From contig CAKZZJ010000028.1 in NCBI GenBank assembly GCA_937885165.1, forward strand, positions 1 to 17,855: 17,855 nucleotides of DNA, written 5' to 3'. The translations under genes were made by a program, and so were the position numbers. The notes beneath the pieces were generated by a model. It made no database searches. It was not told the origin of the DNA and worked only from the letters and a program-made list of their open reading frames with translations. This document shows positions 6,475 through 14,168 of the stretch, in pieces. This DNA comes from an uncultured Caryophanales bacterium (GTDB lineage: Bacteria; Bacillota_I; Bacilli_A; Acholeplasmatales; Anaeroplasmataceae). Every line of letters begins with the position of its first letter. The first letter of the stretch is position 1.

Positions 6475-8756
6475 TGCTTGGTGAAAAAGTTAAAATAAAA
6501 GGGCAAATAATAACCTATATTTATGAAAAAAGCGATTCAACATATAGAATTGCCCGTATTAAGACAGATAGCAATAAAAAATTAACAATAGTAGGTAATT
6601 TCCCTCATTTAGATGAGGGTCTTTCTTATGAATTTGTAGGAGAAATAAAAAAGCATATAAATTATGGAGAAGAACTTTTCTTAGAAACTTATTCAAGATT
6701 AGAAACATTTTCTGTGAGCGGATTAATAGATTACTTATCTAGTGATAAATTTTATGGTATAGGTAAAGCTTTGGCTACAAAGATAGTCGATACTTTAGGT
6801 ACTAACTGCTTAAATGATATTATAAATAATCCTGATGTATTAAATAAGGTTGAAGGATTATCAGATGAAAAGAAAAAGAATCTTGTTAGAATGATAAAAG
6901 AAAATTTTGAAAGTGAGAGAACTTATGTAAGATTATATGAGTTTGGCCTTACATTAAAAATGATTGAAAGATTAATAGATCACTATGGTCTTGATGCTGC
7001 AAACAAGATTGAAGAAGACCCATATCGTCTTATTTATGATATAGAAGGCTTTGGCTTTAAAAAAGCTGATACTATAGCCTTTAATATAGGCATAAAAGAA
7101 GATGATCCTAAAAGAATCAAGGCTGCCATATGTTATGCATTAAATAATGTTTGCTTTAAAGAAGGTTTTACTTATTTAACTAAAGAACAGCTTGTTAATT
7201 CTGTTAAAGCGATGTTAAATAATGAAATCATCACTGATGATTTATTGATTAAATCGTTAGATGAATTAGTTGATGAAAGAAAAATCATTTTTGATGAAGA
7301 TAGATATTTTGATTCATATTTGTATCATGCAGAAAAGAATGTTGCCTCTAAAATAAAAAAGATGGCAAATGTAAGAATAAAATATAACAAAGAAGAAATA
7401 ATTGAAGCCCTAAATTATGTTGAAGGTTTAATTGATATCAAATACACTCCGATGCAAAGAGAAGCAATCATCAATTCTTTAGCTAATAATTTATCGATAA
7501 TTTCAGGCGGACCAGGAACTGGTAAATCAACGATTATAAAGGGTATACTTTCTTGCTATGCCAAATTAAATAAAATGTCTTTATCAGATGATATCGCAAA
7601 TGATAAAATATTACTTGCTGCGCCAACAGGAAGAGCGGCAAAAAGAATGACAGAGATAACCAAATTCAAGGCTTCAACAATTCACAAGGCTTTAGGCTAT
7701 AATATAAATAGTGAATTTACTAAAGGTAAGGATAATGAATTAACATATTCAATAATTATAATTGATGAATCATCAATGATAGATATTCCTCTTGCATCAA
7801 CATTATTTGATGCTATGCCTACAAATACAATATTAATTTTTGTGGGTGATATTAATCAGCTTCCATCTGTTGGGCCAGGCAATTTCTTAAATGATATTAT
7901 TGATTCTCCATTCTTTAAAGTCACTTATTTAACTCAAATAATGCGTCAAGCAAGTGATTCAAATATCATAAGCTTATCAACTATGATTCAGAGCGAAGAA
8001 ATAGATTTCAGATTATTTACTTTAAAAAAGGAAGTATTTTTCTACACTACTGATTCCAAAAGTTTAATTGTTACATTATTTAAACTATTGGATAATTTTA
8101 TATCTAGTGGCGGAGACTTATTTTCTGGCATTGAAATTTTAATACCAATGTATGCCGGTGCTGCAGGAATTGATGAAGTAAATAAAGAAATTCAAAAAAG
8201 ATATAATTCAGAAGAAGAAAAAGTACTTATAAGAGATAATAAAATATTTAAAAAAGGCGATAAAGTCTTACAACTTAAAAATGATGGGAAATTAGATATT
8301 ATGAATGGTGATATCGGCAAAATTGCTGATATTGCTGAACTTAATGGAAATGAAGCATTAATCGTCAATTTTGATGATAGAATGATAAATTATCCATTAA
8401 AAGATTTAGATAATCTTACTTTAGCTTATGCAATCAGTATTCATAAATCACAAGGTAGTGAATTTGATAATGTAATATTACCGATACTGCCAAGTTATAC
8501 AAGAATGTTAAAAAAGAAGCTTATATATACTGCAGTAACAAGGGCGAAAAATAAACTTATTATAGTCGGAGATGGGCTATCATTTTCAGAAGGAATAAAA
8601 AAAGGTGATTATGGAAGACAAACAGCACTTTATACATTCTTAGTTAATAAAGAAGATGATAGATCTATTAAAATATATGACAAGGATATTCCTTTTGATA
8701 CCCTTGGAGAATATGGTATGGAAGGAATTACCCCCTATACATTTATGGATAATTAA
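6474..8756 (+). CDS. recD2: ATP-dependent RecD2-type (RecD-like) DNA helicase
   Basis: Superfamily 1B 5'-3' DNA helicase of the AddAB-independent RecD2 type, linked to repair and replication-fork maintenance. Seen: an N-terminal OB-like domain; a helix-hairpin-helix region (about residues 80-220, with GIGKALA and GFGFKKAD blocks); then helicase motifs. Walker A is GGPGTGKST (345-353), followed by the AAPTGRAAKR block; Walker B is IIIDESSM with Asp431-Glu432; then GDINQLPSVGPG, the LTQIMRQ block, HKSQGSEFD (from 657) and YTAVTRAK (from 685). The 760-residue length is normal. A TTG lies one codon upstream, but the ATG at 6474, sharing its A with the mnmA TGA, is the natural start. The mnmA-recD2 pairing is common in Bacillota. 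Confidence 0.95.
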   Translation: MLGEKVKIKGQIITYIYEKSDSTYRIARIKTDSNKKLTIVGNFPHLDEGLSYEFVGEIKKHINYGEELFLETYSRLETFSVSGLIDYLSSDKFYGIGKALATKIVDTLGTNCLNDIINNPDVLNKVEGLSDEKKKNLVRMIKENFESERTYVRLYEFGLTLKMIERLIDHYGLDAANKIEEDPYRLIYDIEGFGFKKADTIAFNIGIKEDDPKRIKAAICYALNNVCFKEGFTYLTKEQLVNSVKAMLNNEIITDDLLIKSLDELVDERKIIFDEDRYFDSYLYHAEKNVASKIKKMANVRIKYNKEEIIEALNYVEGLIDIKYTPMQREAIINSLANNLSIISGGPGTGKSTIIKGILSCYAKLNKMSLSDDIANDKILLAAPTGRAAKRMTEITKFKASTIHKALGYNINSEFTKGKDNELTYSIIIIDESSMIDIPLASTLFDAMPTNTILIFVGDINQLPSVGPGNFLNDIIDSPFFKVTYLTQIMRQASDSNIISLSTMIQSEEIDFRLFTLKKEVFFYTTDSKSLIVTLFKLLDNFISSGGDLFSGIEILIPMYAGAAGIDEVNKEIQKRYNSEEEKVLIRDNKIFKKGDKVLQLKNDGKLDIMNGDIGKIADIAELNGNEALIVNFDDRMINYPLKDLDNLTLAYAISIHKSQGSEFDNVILPILPSYTRMLKKKLIYTAVTRAKNKLIIVGDGLSFSEGIKKGDYGRQTALYTFLVNKEDDRSIKIYDKDIPFDTLGEYGMEGITPYTFMDN

Positions 8757-8764
8757 TAAAGTTA

Positions 8765-8986
8765 TCAATTTTTTCTATTTTCATTTTGCTTTATTATGAA
8801 ACTAAAATCTATATCAAGTATATTGCAGATTAATAATAATTCAATAAATGATGGCTCTGAGGAGCCATTTTCTATTTTATTATACTTAGATGGACTTATA
8901 GATAATTTCTTTGCCATCTTTTTTTGAGTAATCCTTCTTTCAATTCTTTTTTCTTTAATAATTAAAGCAAATTCAGTGTAATTCAT
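8765..8986 (-). CDS. Small Cro/C1-type helix-turn-helix protein
   Basis: A 73-residue cytoplasmic DNA-binding protein. Seen: an HTH_3/XRE fold in about residues 5-62, with IKEKRIERRITQKKMAKKLSIS forming helices 1-2 and the turn, then the recognition helix SPSKYNKIENGS and the typical FIELLLICNILDIDFSFII end. No second domain is present, so it is a stand-alone regulator of unknown target. It converges on recD2 with only 8 bases between the stop codons and has no obvious partner gene. The ribosome site (GAGATGAT region) is weak. Confidence 0.8.
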   Translation of the reverse strand: MNYTEFALIIKEKRIERRITQKKMAKKLSISPSKYNKIENGSSEPSFIELLLICNILDIDFSFIIKQNENRKN

Positions 8987-9266
8987 ATTATCATCTCAAT
9001 CTTTTATAAAAATCCTTATCTAATAACAATGAAGTTTTAAAACAAAATTCAATTTTATAAAAACGCAAAATAAAAGGTGCACATATTATTTTTGTGCACC
9101 ATTTTTAAATTTTAAATTCATAATTTTTATTCTTTTCATTTTAAAAATCCATTAATCATCATAGTGATTTTATGATAAATATGAATCATTGTCAAGCAAA
9201 AATACCGCTATATTAAGGCCTGATTTGCAGTTCTAATTAAAATTAAAAATATAATTTTTAAAATTT
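8987..9266. other. AT-rich intergenic region between the HTH gene and the hrcA promoter
   Basis: No convincing coding frame is visible. The stretch holds one strong hairpin (listed separately) and, next to the hrcA -35, long A/T tracts at about 9236-9266 that could act as an UP element. A weak minus-strand promoter for the HTH gene may lie at about 9010-9040, but I could not define it well. Confidence 0.5.
9076..9100. terminator. Stand-alone GGTGCAC hairpin, possible bidirectional terminator
   Basis: GGTGCAC (9076-9082) pairs perfectly with GTGCACC (9094-9100) around an 11-base A/T loop. T-rich tails follow on both strands: ATTTTTAAATTTT on plus, TTTTATTTT on minus. On plus it could end recD2 transcripts that read through the HTH gene in antisense. 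On minus no known upstream gene needs it. Confidence 0.55.
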
Positions 9267-9293
9267 TTGGCACTTTTTGCTTGACAGTGCCAA
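9267..9293 (+). promoter_or_regulatory. CIRCE-like HrcA operator 1, overlapping the -35
   Basis: TTGGCACTT - 9 bases - CAGTGCCAA, compared with the CIRCE consensus TTAGCACTC-N9-GAGTGCTAA. The spacing is exact and the GCACT/AGTGC core is intact, while the flanks are changed symmetrically (TTGG/CCAA). The right arm overlaps the -35 box, so HrcA binding would block RNA polymerase. Confidence 0.85.
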
Positions 9294-9309
9294 AACATAG
9301 TTATATAAT
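9281..9309 (+). promoter_or_regulatory. Sigma-A promoter of the hrcA-grpE-dnaK operon
   Basis: Perfect consensus: TTGACA (9281-9286), 17-base spacer, TATAAT (9304-9309). It sits between and partly within the two CIRCE-like operators. Confidence 0.9.
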
Positions 9310-9312
9310 ATA

Positions 9313-9339
9313 ATCGCACTTGAAAGAATAGAGTGCAAA
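9313..9339 (+). promoter_or_regulatory. CIRCE-like HrcA operator 2, at the transcription start
   Basis: ATCGCACTT - GAAAGAATA - GAGTGCAAA keeps the GCACT-N11-AGTGC core and the N9 spacing of CIRCE, with a degenerate left flank. It covers the expected start site just after the -10 and lies in the 5' leader of hrcA. Confidence 0.75.
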
Positions 9340-9362
9340 AATCAGACGAAAGGATGATTGTA

Positions 9363-10382
9363 ATGCTAACAGATAGACAAAAGCTTATCTTAAAGGCGAT
9401 AATTGATGAATATGTCATCTCAAACGAACCTGTAGGCTCTAAGATGCTAACTGAAAAACCATATCTTGATTTTTCTAGTGCGACACTAAGATATGAGATG
9501 CAACATCTTGAAGAAGAAGGCTATCTTAAAAAAACTCATACATCATCAGGAAGAGTTCCTTCAGAACAGGGAATTAGATATTATGTAGATAATTTGATTG
9601 TAAGAGATGAAGATGTAAGACAATATTATAAATATATTGATGAGATTTTGGATGATAGATATTATTCAACAGATGAAAAAATCAAGAAGATATGTGAGTT
9701 TTTAAGTGAACTTACAGGATATTATGTATCAATTATAACTTATCCAAATGATAGTGCCAAAGTTTTAAGACTTGAAATTGTACCACTATCAGATAGTGAA
9801 GCAGTATTGCTTATTGTTACATCAACGGGAGATGTTGAGTCAGCAACAATAAAGATACCAAACGGTTATAAGATTGATGATTTAATGAGAATCATTCAAG
9901 TATTTGATACAGCAATGTATGGACATTCAATTTATGAAATAAGAGATATTTTATCAAATGAAGCATCAAAGCCTAGAATTAGACAAATGATAGATTTTAA
10001 AGATGATATCTTAAACTTCATGATAAAGGCATTCTCTGGCTTCTTAAATGGCTATGTCACATCTGCTGGCTTATCAAAATTATTCAATCAGCCAGAATTT
10101 CAGGATTTTAATGTTATGCAAAGAGTAATAAAGGCAATTGATGAATATTCACTTGCTAAATATAAAAATTCATTAACTGGTGGTGTTATAATTCATGTAG
10201 GAACTGATAACCCAGTAAGAGGTTTGGAAGAATGTTCAAGTGTTTTGGTTCCATTTTCTATCAGTGAAAACCAAAATGGTGTTTTATCAATGATAGGGCC
10301 ACTTAGAATGAATTATAAAGCATGTGTGCCAATTTTGGAATTCGTAGCTAATAGAATGAAAAAACTAAAAGAAGAGAAGTGA
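9363..10382 (+). CDS. hrcA: Heat-inducible transcription repressor HrcA
   Basis: Represses class I heat-shock genes by binding CIRCE; its folding depends on GroEL, which titrates it during stress. Seen: the N-terminal winged helix (LTDRQKLILKAIIDEY...SSATLRYEMQHLEEEGYL) with the HTSSGRVPSEQGIRYYVD signature, then the GAF-like dimerisation domain, ending in the SMIGPLRMNYKACVPILEFVANRM block. The frame opens with a GTG at 9333, inside operator 2, but HrcA proteins begin MLTxRQ. The ATG at 9363 has AAAGGA nine bases upstream, so it is taken as the start (339 residues). It is first in the operon and therefore autoregulated by the two operators. The stop lies 4 bases before the grpE start. Confidence 0.97.
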   Translation: MLTDRQKLILKAIIDEYVISNEPVGSKMLTEKPYLDFSSATLRYEMQHLEEEGYLKKTHTSSGRVPSEQGIRYYVDNLIVRDEDVRQYYKYIDEILDDRYYSTDEKIKKICEFLSELTGYYVSIITYPNDSAKVLRLEIVPLSDSEAVLLIVTSTGDVESATIKIPNGYKIDDLMRIIQVFDTAMYGHSIYEIRDILSNEASKPRIRQMIDFKDDILNFMIKAFSGFLNGYVTSAGLSKLFNQPEFQDFNVMQRVIKAIDEYSLAKYKNSLTGGVIIHVGTDNPVRGLEECSSVLVPFSISENQNGVLSMIGPLRMNYKACVPILEFVANRMKKLKEEK

Positions 10383-10386
10383 TATT

Positions 10387-11052
10387 TTGGCTAATATAGA
10401 TAAAGAAAAAGAAGAAAATCTAGAAGAAGATCAAACTGAAGAAAAAGAAGAAGAAATCTTAAATGAAGAGCTTGATGAAGAAGTAGATTTTAAAGAGGAT
10501 GATGATAAAAAAGAAAATAATCAAAAAAATAAAAACAAGAAGAATAAATTTGAAAATTTAAAAAAGGAAAACGAAAGCCTTAAACTCGAAATAGAACATT
10601 GGAAGAATGAATATTTAAAGGCTCACGCTGATAGCCTTAATTTTCAGAAGAGAATTAATGATGAAGCAATTAAAAACCGTAAATATGCATCTCAAAATGT
10701 TATATCGGAGTTGATAAATCCAATTGATATGCTAGTTCAGATAGTCAGCATGGATGTTACAAATCCTGAAGTTAAGAATTATCAGATAGGATTTCAGATG
10801 ATTACCAACCAGATAGTTGAAATAATGAAAAATGAAGGCTTAACTCAAATTAAGTCAAATGTTGGTGATAATTTTGATCCAGCACTTATGCAAGCAGTTG
10901 AAACTGAAGAAAATGAAGAATTAGCTGATAATGTAATCACTAAGGTTATGCAGGTTGGTTATTTATATAAGGACAGAGTTTTAAGACCAGCAATGGTTGT
11001 TGTAAATAAAAAGAATAAAGAAGAAAAAGGAGATAATGAAAATGACAAATAA
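10387..11052 (+). CDS. grpE: GrpE nucleotide exchange factor
   Basis: Homodimeric cochaperone that releases ADP from DnaK. Seen: a ~65-residue N-terminal tail of Glu, Asp, Lys and Asn, then the long coiled-coil helix (ENLKKENESLKLEIEHWKNEYLKAHADSLNFQKR) and the C-terminal beta-wing with the signature VGDNFDPALMQAVE...VMQVGYLYKDRVLRPAMVVV. The position usually filled by His in the FDP-x-x-H-E-A motif is Met here. The only plausible start is a TTG, with a weak GAAGTG-like ribosome site, so initiation may depend on coupling to hrcA 4 bases upstream. The end overlaps dnaK by 11 bases. The 221-residue length is slightly long because of the acidic tail. Confidence 0.95.
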   Translation: MANIDKEKEENLEEDQTEEKEEEILNEELDEEVDFKEDDDKKENNQKNKNKKNKFENLKKENESLKLEIEHWKNEYLKAHADSLNFQKRINDEAIKNRKYASQNVISELINPIDMLVQIVSMDVTNPEVKNYQIGFQMITNQIVEIMKNEGLTQIKSNVGDNFDPALMQAVETEENEELADNVITKVMQVGYLYKDRVLRPAMVVVNKKNKEEKGDNENDK

Positions 11053-12868
11053 GGTAATTGGTATCGATTTAGGTACAACAAATTCATGCGTTTCTGTAAT
11101 GGAAGGCAAAGAAGCAAAAGTTATTACTAATGCAGAAGGAATCAGAACTACTCCATCTGTAGTAGCATTCAAAAATGGTGAAATCCAGGTTGGTGATGTA
11201 GCTAAAAGACAAGCTATCACAAACCCTAATACAGTTTCATCAATCAAAAGACATATGGGAGATGCAAATTATCGTGTAGATATCGAAGGTAAGAAATACA
11301 CTCCTCAAGAAATTTCAGCAATGATTCTTCAGAATCTAAAGAAAACAGCTGAAAGCTATTTAGGTGATCAAGTATCAAAGGCGGTTATTACTGTTCCTGC
11401 ATATTTTAATGATGCACAACGTCAGGCAACAAAAGATGCTGGTAAGATTGCTGGTTTAGATGTATTAAGAATAATCAATGAACCAACTGCAGCAGCACTT
11501 GCTTATGGTATTGATAAAACTGATAAAGAACAAAAAGTATTAGTATTCGACCTTGGTGGTGGTACATTCGATGTATCTATCCTTGATTTAGCTGATGGTA
11601 CATTTGAGGTTTTAGCAACTGCCGGTGATAACGTACTTGGTGGTGATGATTTTGATAAAGTCATCATGGACTGGTTAGTTGATGAATTCAAGAAAGAAAG
11701 TGGAGTTGATTTATCAAAAGATAAAATGGCTCTTCAAAGATTAAAAGACGCTGCTGAAAAAGCAAAGAAGGATTTATCTGGTGTTACATCAGTTGAAATT
11801 CAGTTGCCATTCATTTCAATGAGTGCTTCAGGACCACTTCATCTAAATAGAACTTTAACAAGAACTAAATTTGATGAATTAACAAGACATTTGGTTGATA
11901 GATGTCTAGGACCAGTAAGACGTGCTTTATCAGATGCTAAACTTACTCCAAAGGATCTAGACCAGGTATTACTTGTTGGTGGTTCAACAAGAATCCCTGC
12001 AGTTCAAGAATTAGTTAAGAAAGAATTAGGAAAAGAACCTAATAAGAGTGTAAATCCTGATGAGGTTGTAGCAATGGGTGCTGCAATTCAAGGTGGTGTT
12101 TTAACTGGCGACGTTAAGGATGTATTATTACTAGATGTTACACCATTATCACTAGGTATCGAAACCTTAGGTGGTGTATTCACTAGACTTATTGATAGAA
12201 ATACAACTATTCCTTGTTCTAAATCTCAAGTATTCTCTACAGCTGCTGATAATCAGCCTGCAGTAGATATTCATGTACTTCAAGGTGAAAGATCAATGGC
12301 TGCTGAAAATAAGACATTAGGTAGATTCCAACTTGGAGATATTCCACCTGCACCACGTGGTGTACCTCAGATTGAAGTTAGATTTGATATCGATGCTAAT
12401 GGTATAGTTAATGTTTCTGCAAAGAACTTAGGTACAGGTAAAGAACAAAAGATAACTATTCAGTCTGGTTCAGGCTTATCTGAAGATGAAATCAACAGAA
12501 TGGTTAAGGAAGCTGAAGAAAATGCTGAAGCTGATAAGGCAAGACTTGATGAAGCAAATTTAAGGAATGAAGCTTCTCAATTGATCTTCCAAACAAGAAA
12601 AGCATTAACTGATTTAAAGAATGTTGATGAATCAGAAAAGGCTAATGCTGAAAACCTATGTAAAGAATTAGAAACTGCATTAAATGGAACTGACTTAAAT
12701 GACATCAGAACTAAGAAAGAAAATCTAGAGAAGGTTGCTCAAGATTTAGCGATGAAAGCATATCAGCAAAACCAAGGTGCTGATCCTAACCAAGGAGCAG
12801 GCGGTAATCAGGGTGGCGCAAATGGCTCTGATGATACAGTAGATGCTGATTTTTCAGATGTTCAATAA
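11042..12868 (+). CDS. dnaK: Chaperone protein DnaK (Hsp70)
   Basis: ATP-dependent chaperone that binds exposed hydrophobic segments and cycles with DnaJ and GrpE. Seen: the phosphate-binding IGIDLGTTNSC at the N-terminus, a VFDLGGGTFDVSILD block, the LVGGSTRIPAVQ block, the interdomain linker DVLLLDVTPLSLGIET, the substrate-binding domain with NTTIPCSKSQVFSTA, a helical lid, and a Gly/Asn/Gln-rich tail ending DDTVDADFSDVQ. The nucleotide-binding domain is of the short Gram-positive type (RHMGDANYRVDIEGKKYTPQEIS), supporting the Bacillota assignment. An ATG at 11036 exists, but AGGAGA at 11028-11033 is only 2 bases from it and 8 from the ATG at 11042, so the latter is preferred (608 residues). 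Expressed with hrcA and grpE. Confidence 0.98.
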   Translation: MTNKVIGIDLGTTNSCVSVMEGKEAKVITNAEGIRTTPSVVAFKNGEIQVGDVAKRQAITNPNTVSSIKRHMGDANYRVDIEGKKYTPQEISAMILQNLKKTAESYLGDQVSKAVITVPAYFNDAQRQATKDAGKIAGLDVLRIINEPTAAALAYGIDKTDKEQKVLVFDLGGGTFDVSILDLADGTFEVLATAGDNVLGGDDFDKVIMDWLVDEFKKESGVDLSKDKMALQRLKDAAEKAKKDLSGVTSVEIQLPFISMSASGPLHLNRTLTRTKFDELTRHLVDRCLGPVRRALSDAKLTPKDLDQVLLVGGSTRIPAVQELVKKELGKEPNKSVNPDEVVAMGAAIQGGVLTGDVKDVLLLDVTPLSLGIETLGGVFTRLIDRNTTIPCSKSQVFSTAADNQPAVDIHVLQGERSMAAENKTLGRFQLGDIPPAPRGVPQIEVRFDIDANGIVNVSAKNLGTGKEQKITIQSGSGLSEDEINRMVKEAEENAEADKARLDEANLRNEASQLIFQTRKALTDLKNVDESEKANAENLCKELETALNGTDLNDIRTKKENLEKVAQDLAMKAYQQNQGADPNQGAGGNQGGANGSDDTVDADFSDVQ

Positions 12869-12887
12869 TAAATAAACATTATAATTT

Positions 12888-12908
12888 GAAGGGCTTATTA
12901 TGCCCTTC
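12888..12908 (+). terminator. Intercistronic hairpin between dnaK and dnaJ
   Basis: GAAGGGC (12888-12894) pairs with GCCCTTC (12902-12908) around a 7-base loop. There is no T run after it (ATTAATGC), so it is more likely an attenuator or mRNA-stabilising element than a full terminator. It may explain lower DnaJ than DnaK. Confidence 0.5.
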
Positions 12909-12936
12909 ATTAATGCTATATTAAGGATGTGTTGTT

Positions 12937-14064
12937 ATGGCTAATAAAAGAGATTATTATGAGGTCTTAGGTATATCTAAGGGTGCCTCTGAAGAAGAAA
13001 TAAAAAAGGCTTATAGAACTCTTGCTAAAAAATATCACCCAGATGTAAATAAAGAACCTGGGGCTGAAGAAAAATTTAAAGAAATAAATGAAGCATACGA
13101 TGTTTTATCAGACCCTAATAAGAAAGCAAGATATGACCAGTTTGGATTTGAAGACCCAACTGCCGGATTTGGCGGTGGTCAAGGATTTTCTGGATTCTCA
13201 GGTGGATTTGATGATCTAGGTGATTTGTTCTCATCAATTTTTGGTGGTAGAAGAAATGGTGCTTCATCAAATAGACCAAGAAATGGTGAAGATATAGAAA
13301 AGAAGATGACAATCACCTTCGAAGAGGCTGTATATGGCTGTAAAAAAAGAATCAGACTTGCTGTAGATGAATCATGTATCCAGTGTGGTGGTACTGGTGC
13401 CGCATCAAGAAATGATATCAAGACCTGTCCAAAATGTAATGGTAGAGGCCGTGTTGTTGAAAGAAGACAAACCTTATTTGGTATGTCTCAGATGGAAACA
13501 GTTTGTCCTGATTGTCGTGGCAGTGGTAAAATCATTACTAAAAGATGTCCATCTTGCGGTGGTGCTGGTAGAGTTAAAACTACAAAAGATGTTGAAATCA
13601 ATATCCCAGCTGGAATGCAAACAGGCATGACTATGAGAATGGAAGGCTATGGTGGTGCTGGAGTTAATGGTGGTATGCCAGGTGATTTATATATTTCATT
13701 TGTCTGCGGTGAACACCCATCATTTAAGCGTGATGGCGTCGATATTGTATTAGAAATTCCAATAAGTTTCTCGCAAGCTGCACTTGGTGATACAATAGAA
13801 GTGCCTACAATCGATGGAAATGTATCACTAAAGATACCTGCAGGAACCCAACCTGGTACTAAATTAAGATTAAAAGGTAGAGGTACTAAAAACCCTAAAG
13901 GTGGATCACGTGGAGATCAATATGTAATATGCAAAGTTGTAGTACCAGAGAGTTTGTCTTCTGAAGAAAAGAAAATTATAAGTGATTTACAGGCCTGTGA
14001 AAAGAAAGAGAAGAAGTCCCCTTGGGATAAATTCATGAGCAGCTTTAAAAATATATTTAAATAG
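12937..14064 (+). CDS. dnaJ: Chaperone protein DnaJ (Hsp40, type I)
   Basis: Delivers substrates to DnaK and stimulates its ATPase. Seen: the J domain (residues ~5-70) with the essential HPD at 34-36; the Gly/Phe-rich linker (~75-108); and a complete zinc-binding region of four CxxCxGxG-type repeats (Cys147/150, 164/167, 190/193, 204/207). C-terminal substrate-binding barrels follow, with HPSFKRDGVDI and the PAGTQPGTKLRLKGRG block. The 375-residue length is normal. The ATG is 68 bases after dnaK, with AAGGATG as ribosome site. No consensus promoter lies in the gap, so it is probably read from the hrcA promoter. A good terminator follows, closing the heat-shock operon. Confidence 0.97.
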   Translation: MANKRDYYEVLGISKGASEEEIKKAYRTLAKKYHPDVNKEPGAEEKFKEINEAYDVLSDPNKKARYDQFGFEDPTAGFGGGQGFSGFSGGFDDLGDLFSSIFGGRRNGASSNRPRNGEDIEKKMTITFEEAVYGCKKRIRLAVDESCIQCGGTGAASRNDIKTCPKCNGRGRVVERRQTLFGMSQMETVCPDCRGSGKIITKRCPSCGGAGRVKTTKDVEINIPAGMQTGMTMRMEGYGGAGVNGGMPGDLYISFVCGEHPSFKRDGVDIVLEIPISFSQAALGDTIEVPTIDGNVSLKIPAGTQPGTKLRLKGRGTKNPKGGSRGDQYVICKVVVPESLSSEEKKIISDLQACEKKEKKSPWDKFMSSFKNIFK

Positions 14065-14068
14065 AATT

Positions 14069-14092
14069 AATCTCCTATGGAGATTTTTCTTT
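14069..14092 (+). terminator. Rho-independent terminator after dnaJ
   Basis: AATCTCC (14069-14075) pairs with GGAGATT (14079-14085) across a TAT loop and is followed by TTTCTTTTG. It lies 4 bases after the dnaJ stop. Confidence 0.85.
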
Positions 14093-14111
14093 TGTTTAAA
14101 GATATAATTAC

Positions 14112-14140
14112 TTGAATGGATAATGAAATGTTGTTATAAT
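14112..14140 (+). promoter_or_regulatory. Promoter of the two-TM protein-rsmE-mtaB operon
   Basis: TTGAAT (14112-14117), 17-base spacer, TATAAT (14135-14140), 28 bases before the first ATG. Confidence 0.8.
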
Positions 14141-14168
14141 TTATTTAGTCAAAATTAGGGAGGCTATT

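Noticed and set aside
8987..9266. Possible riboswitch, T-box or tRNA in the gap before hrcA
   Set aside because: No cloverleaf, T-box sequence or conserved riboswitch core could be recognised; only one simple hairpin is visible.
9233..9418. Minus-strand frame across the hrcA promoter
   Set aside because: It crosses the promoter and both CIRCE sites, is low-complexity, and lacks a ribosome site.
13115..13630. Several frames inside dnaJ on both strands
   Set aside because: They are shadows of the Gly-rich and zinc-finger coding sequence; dnaJ itself is unambiguous.
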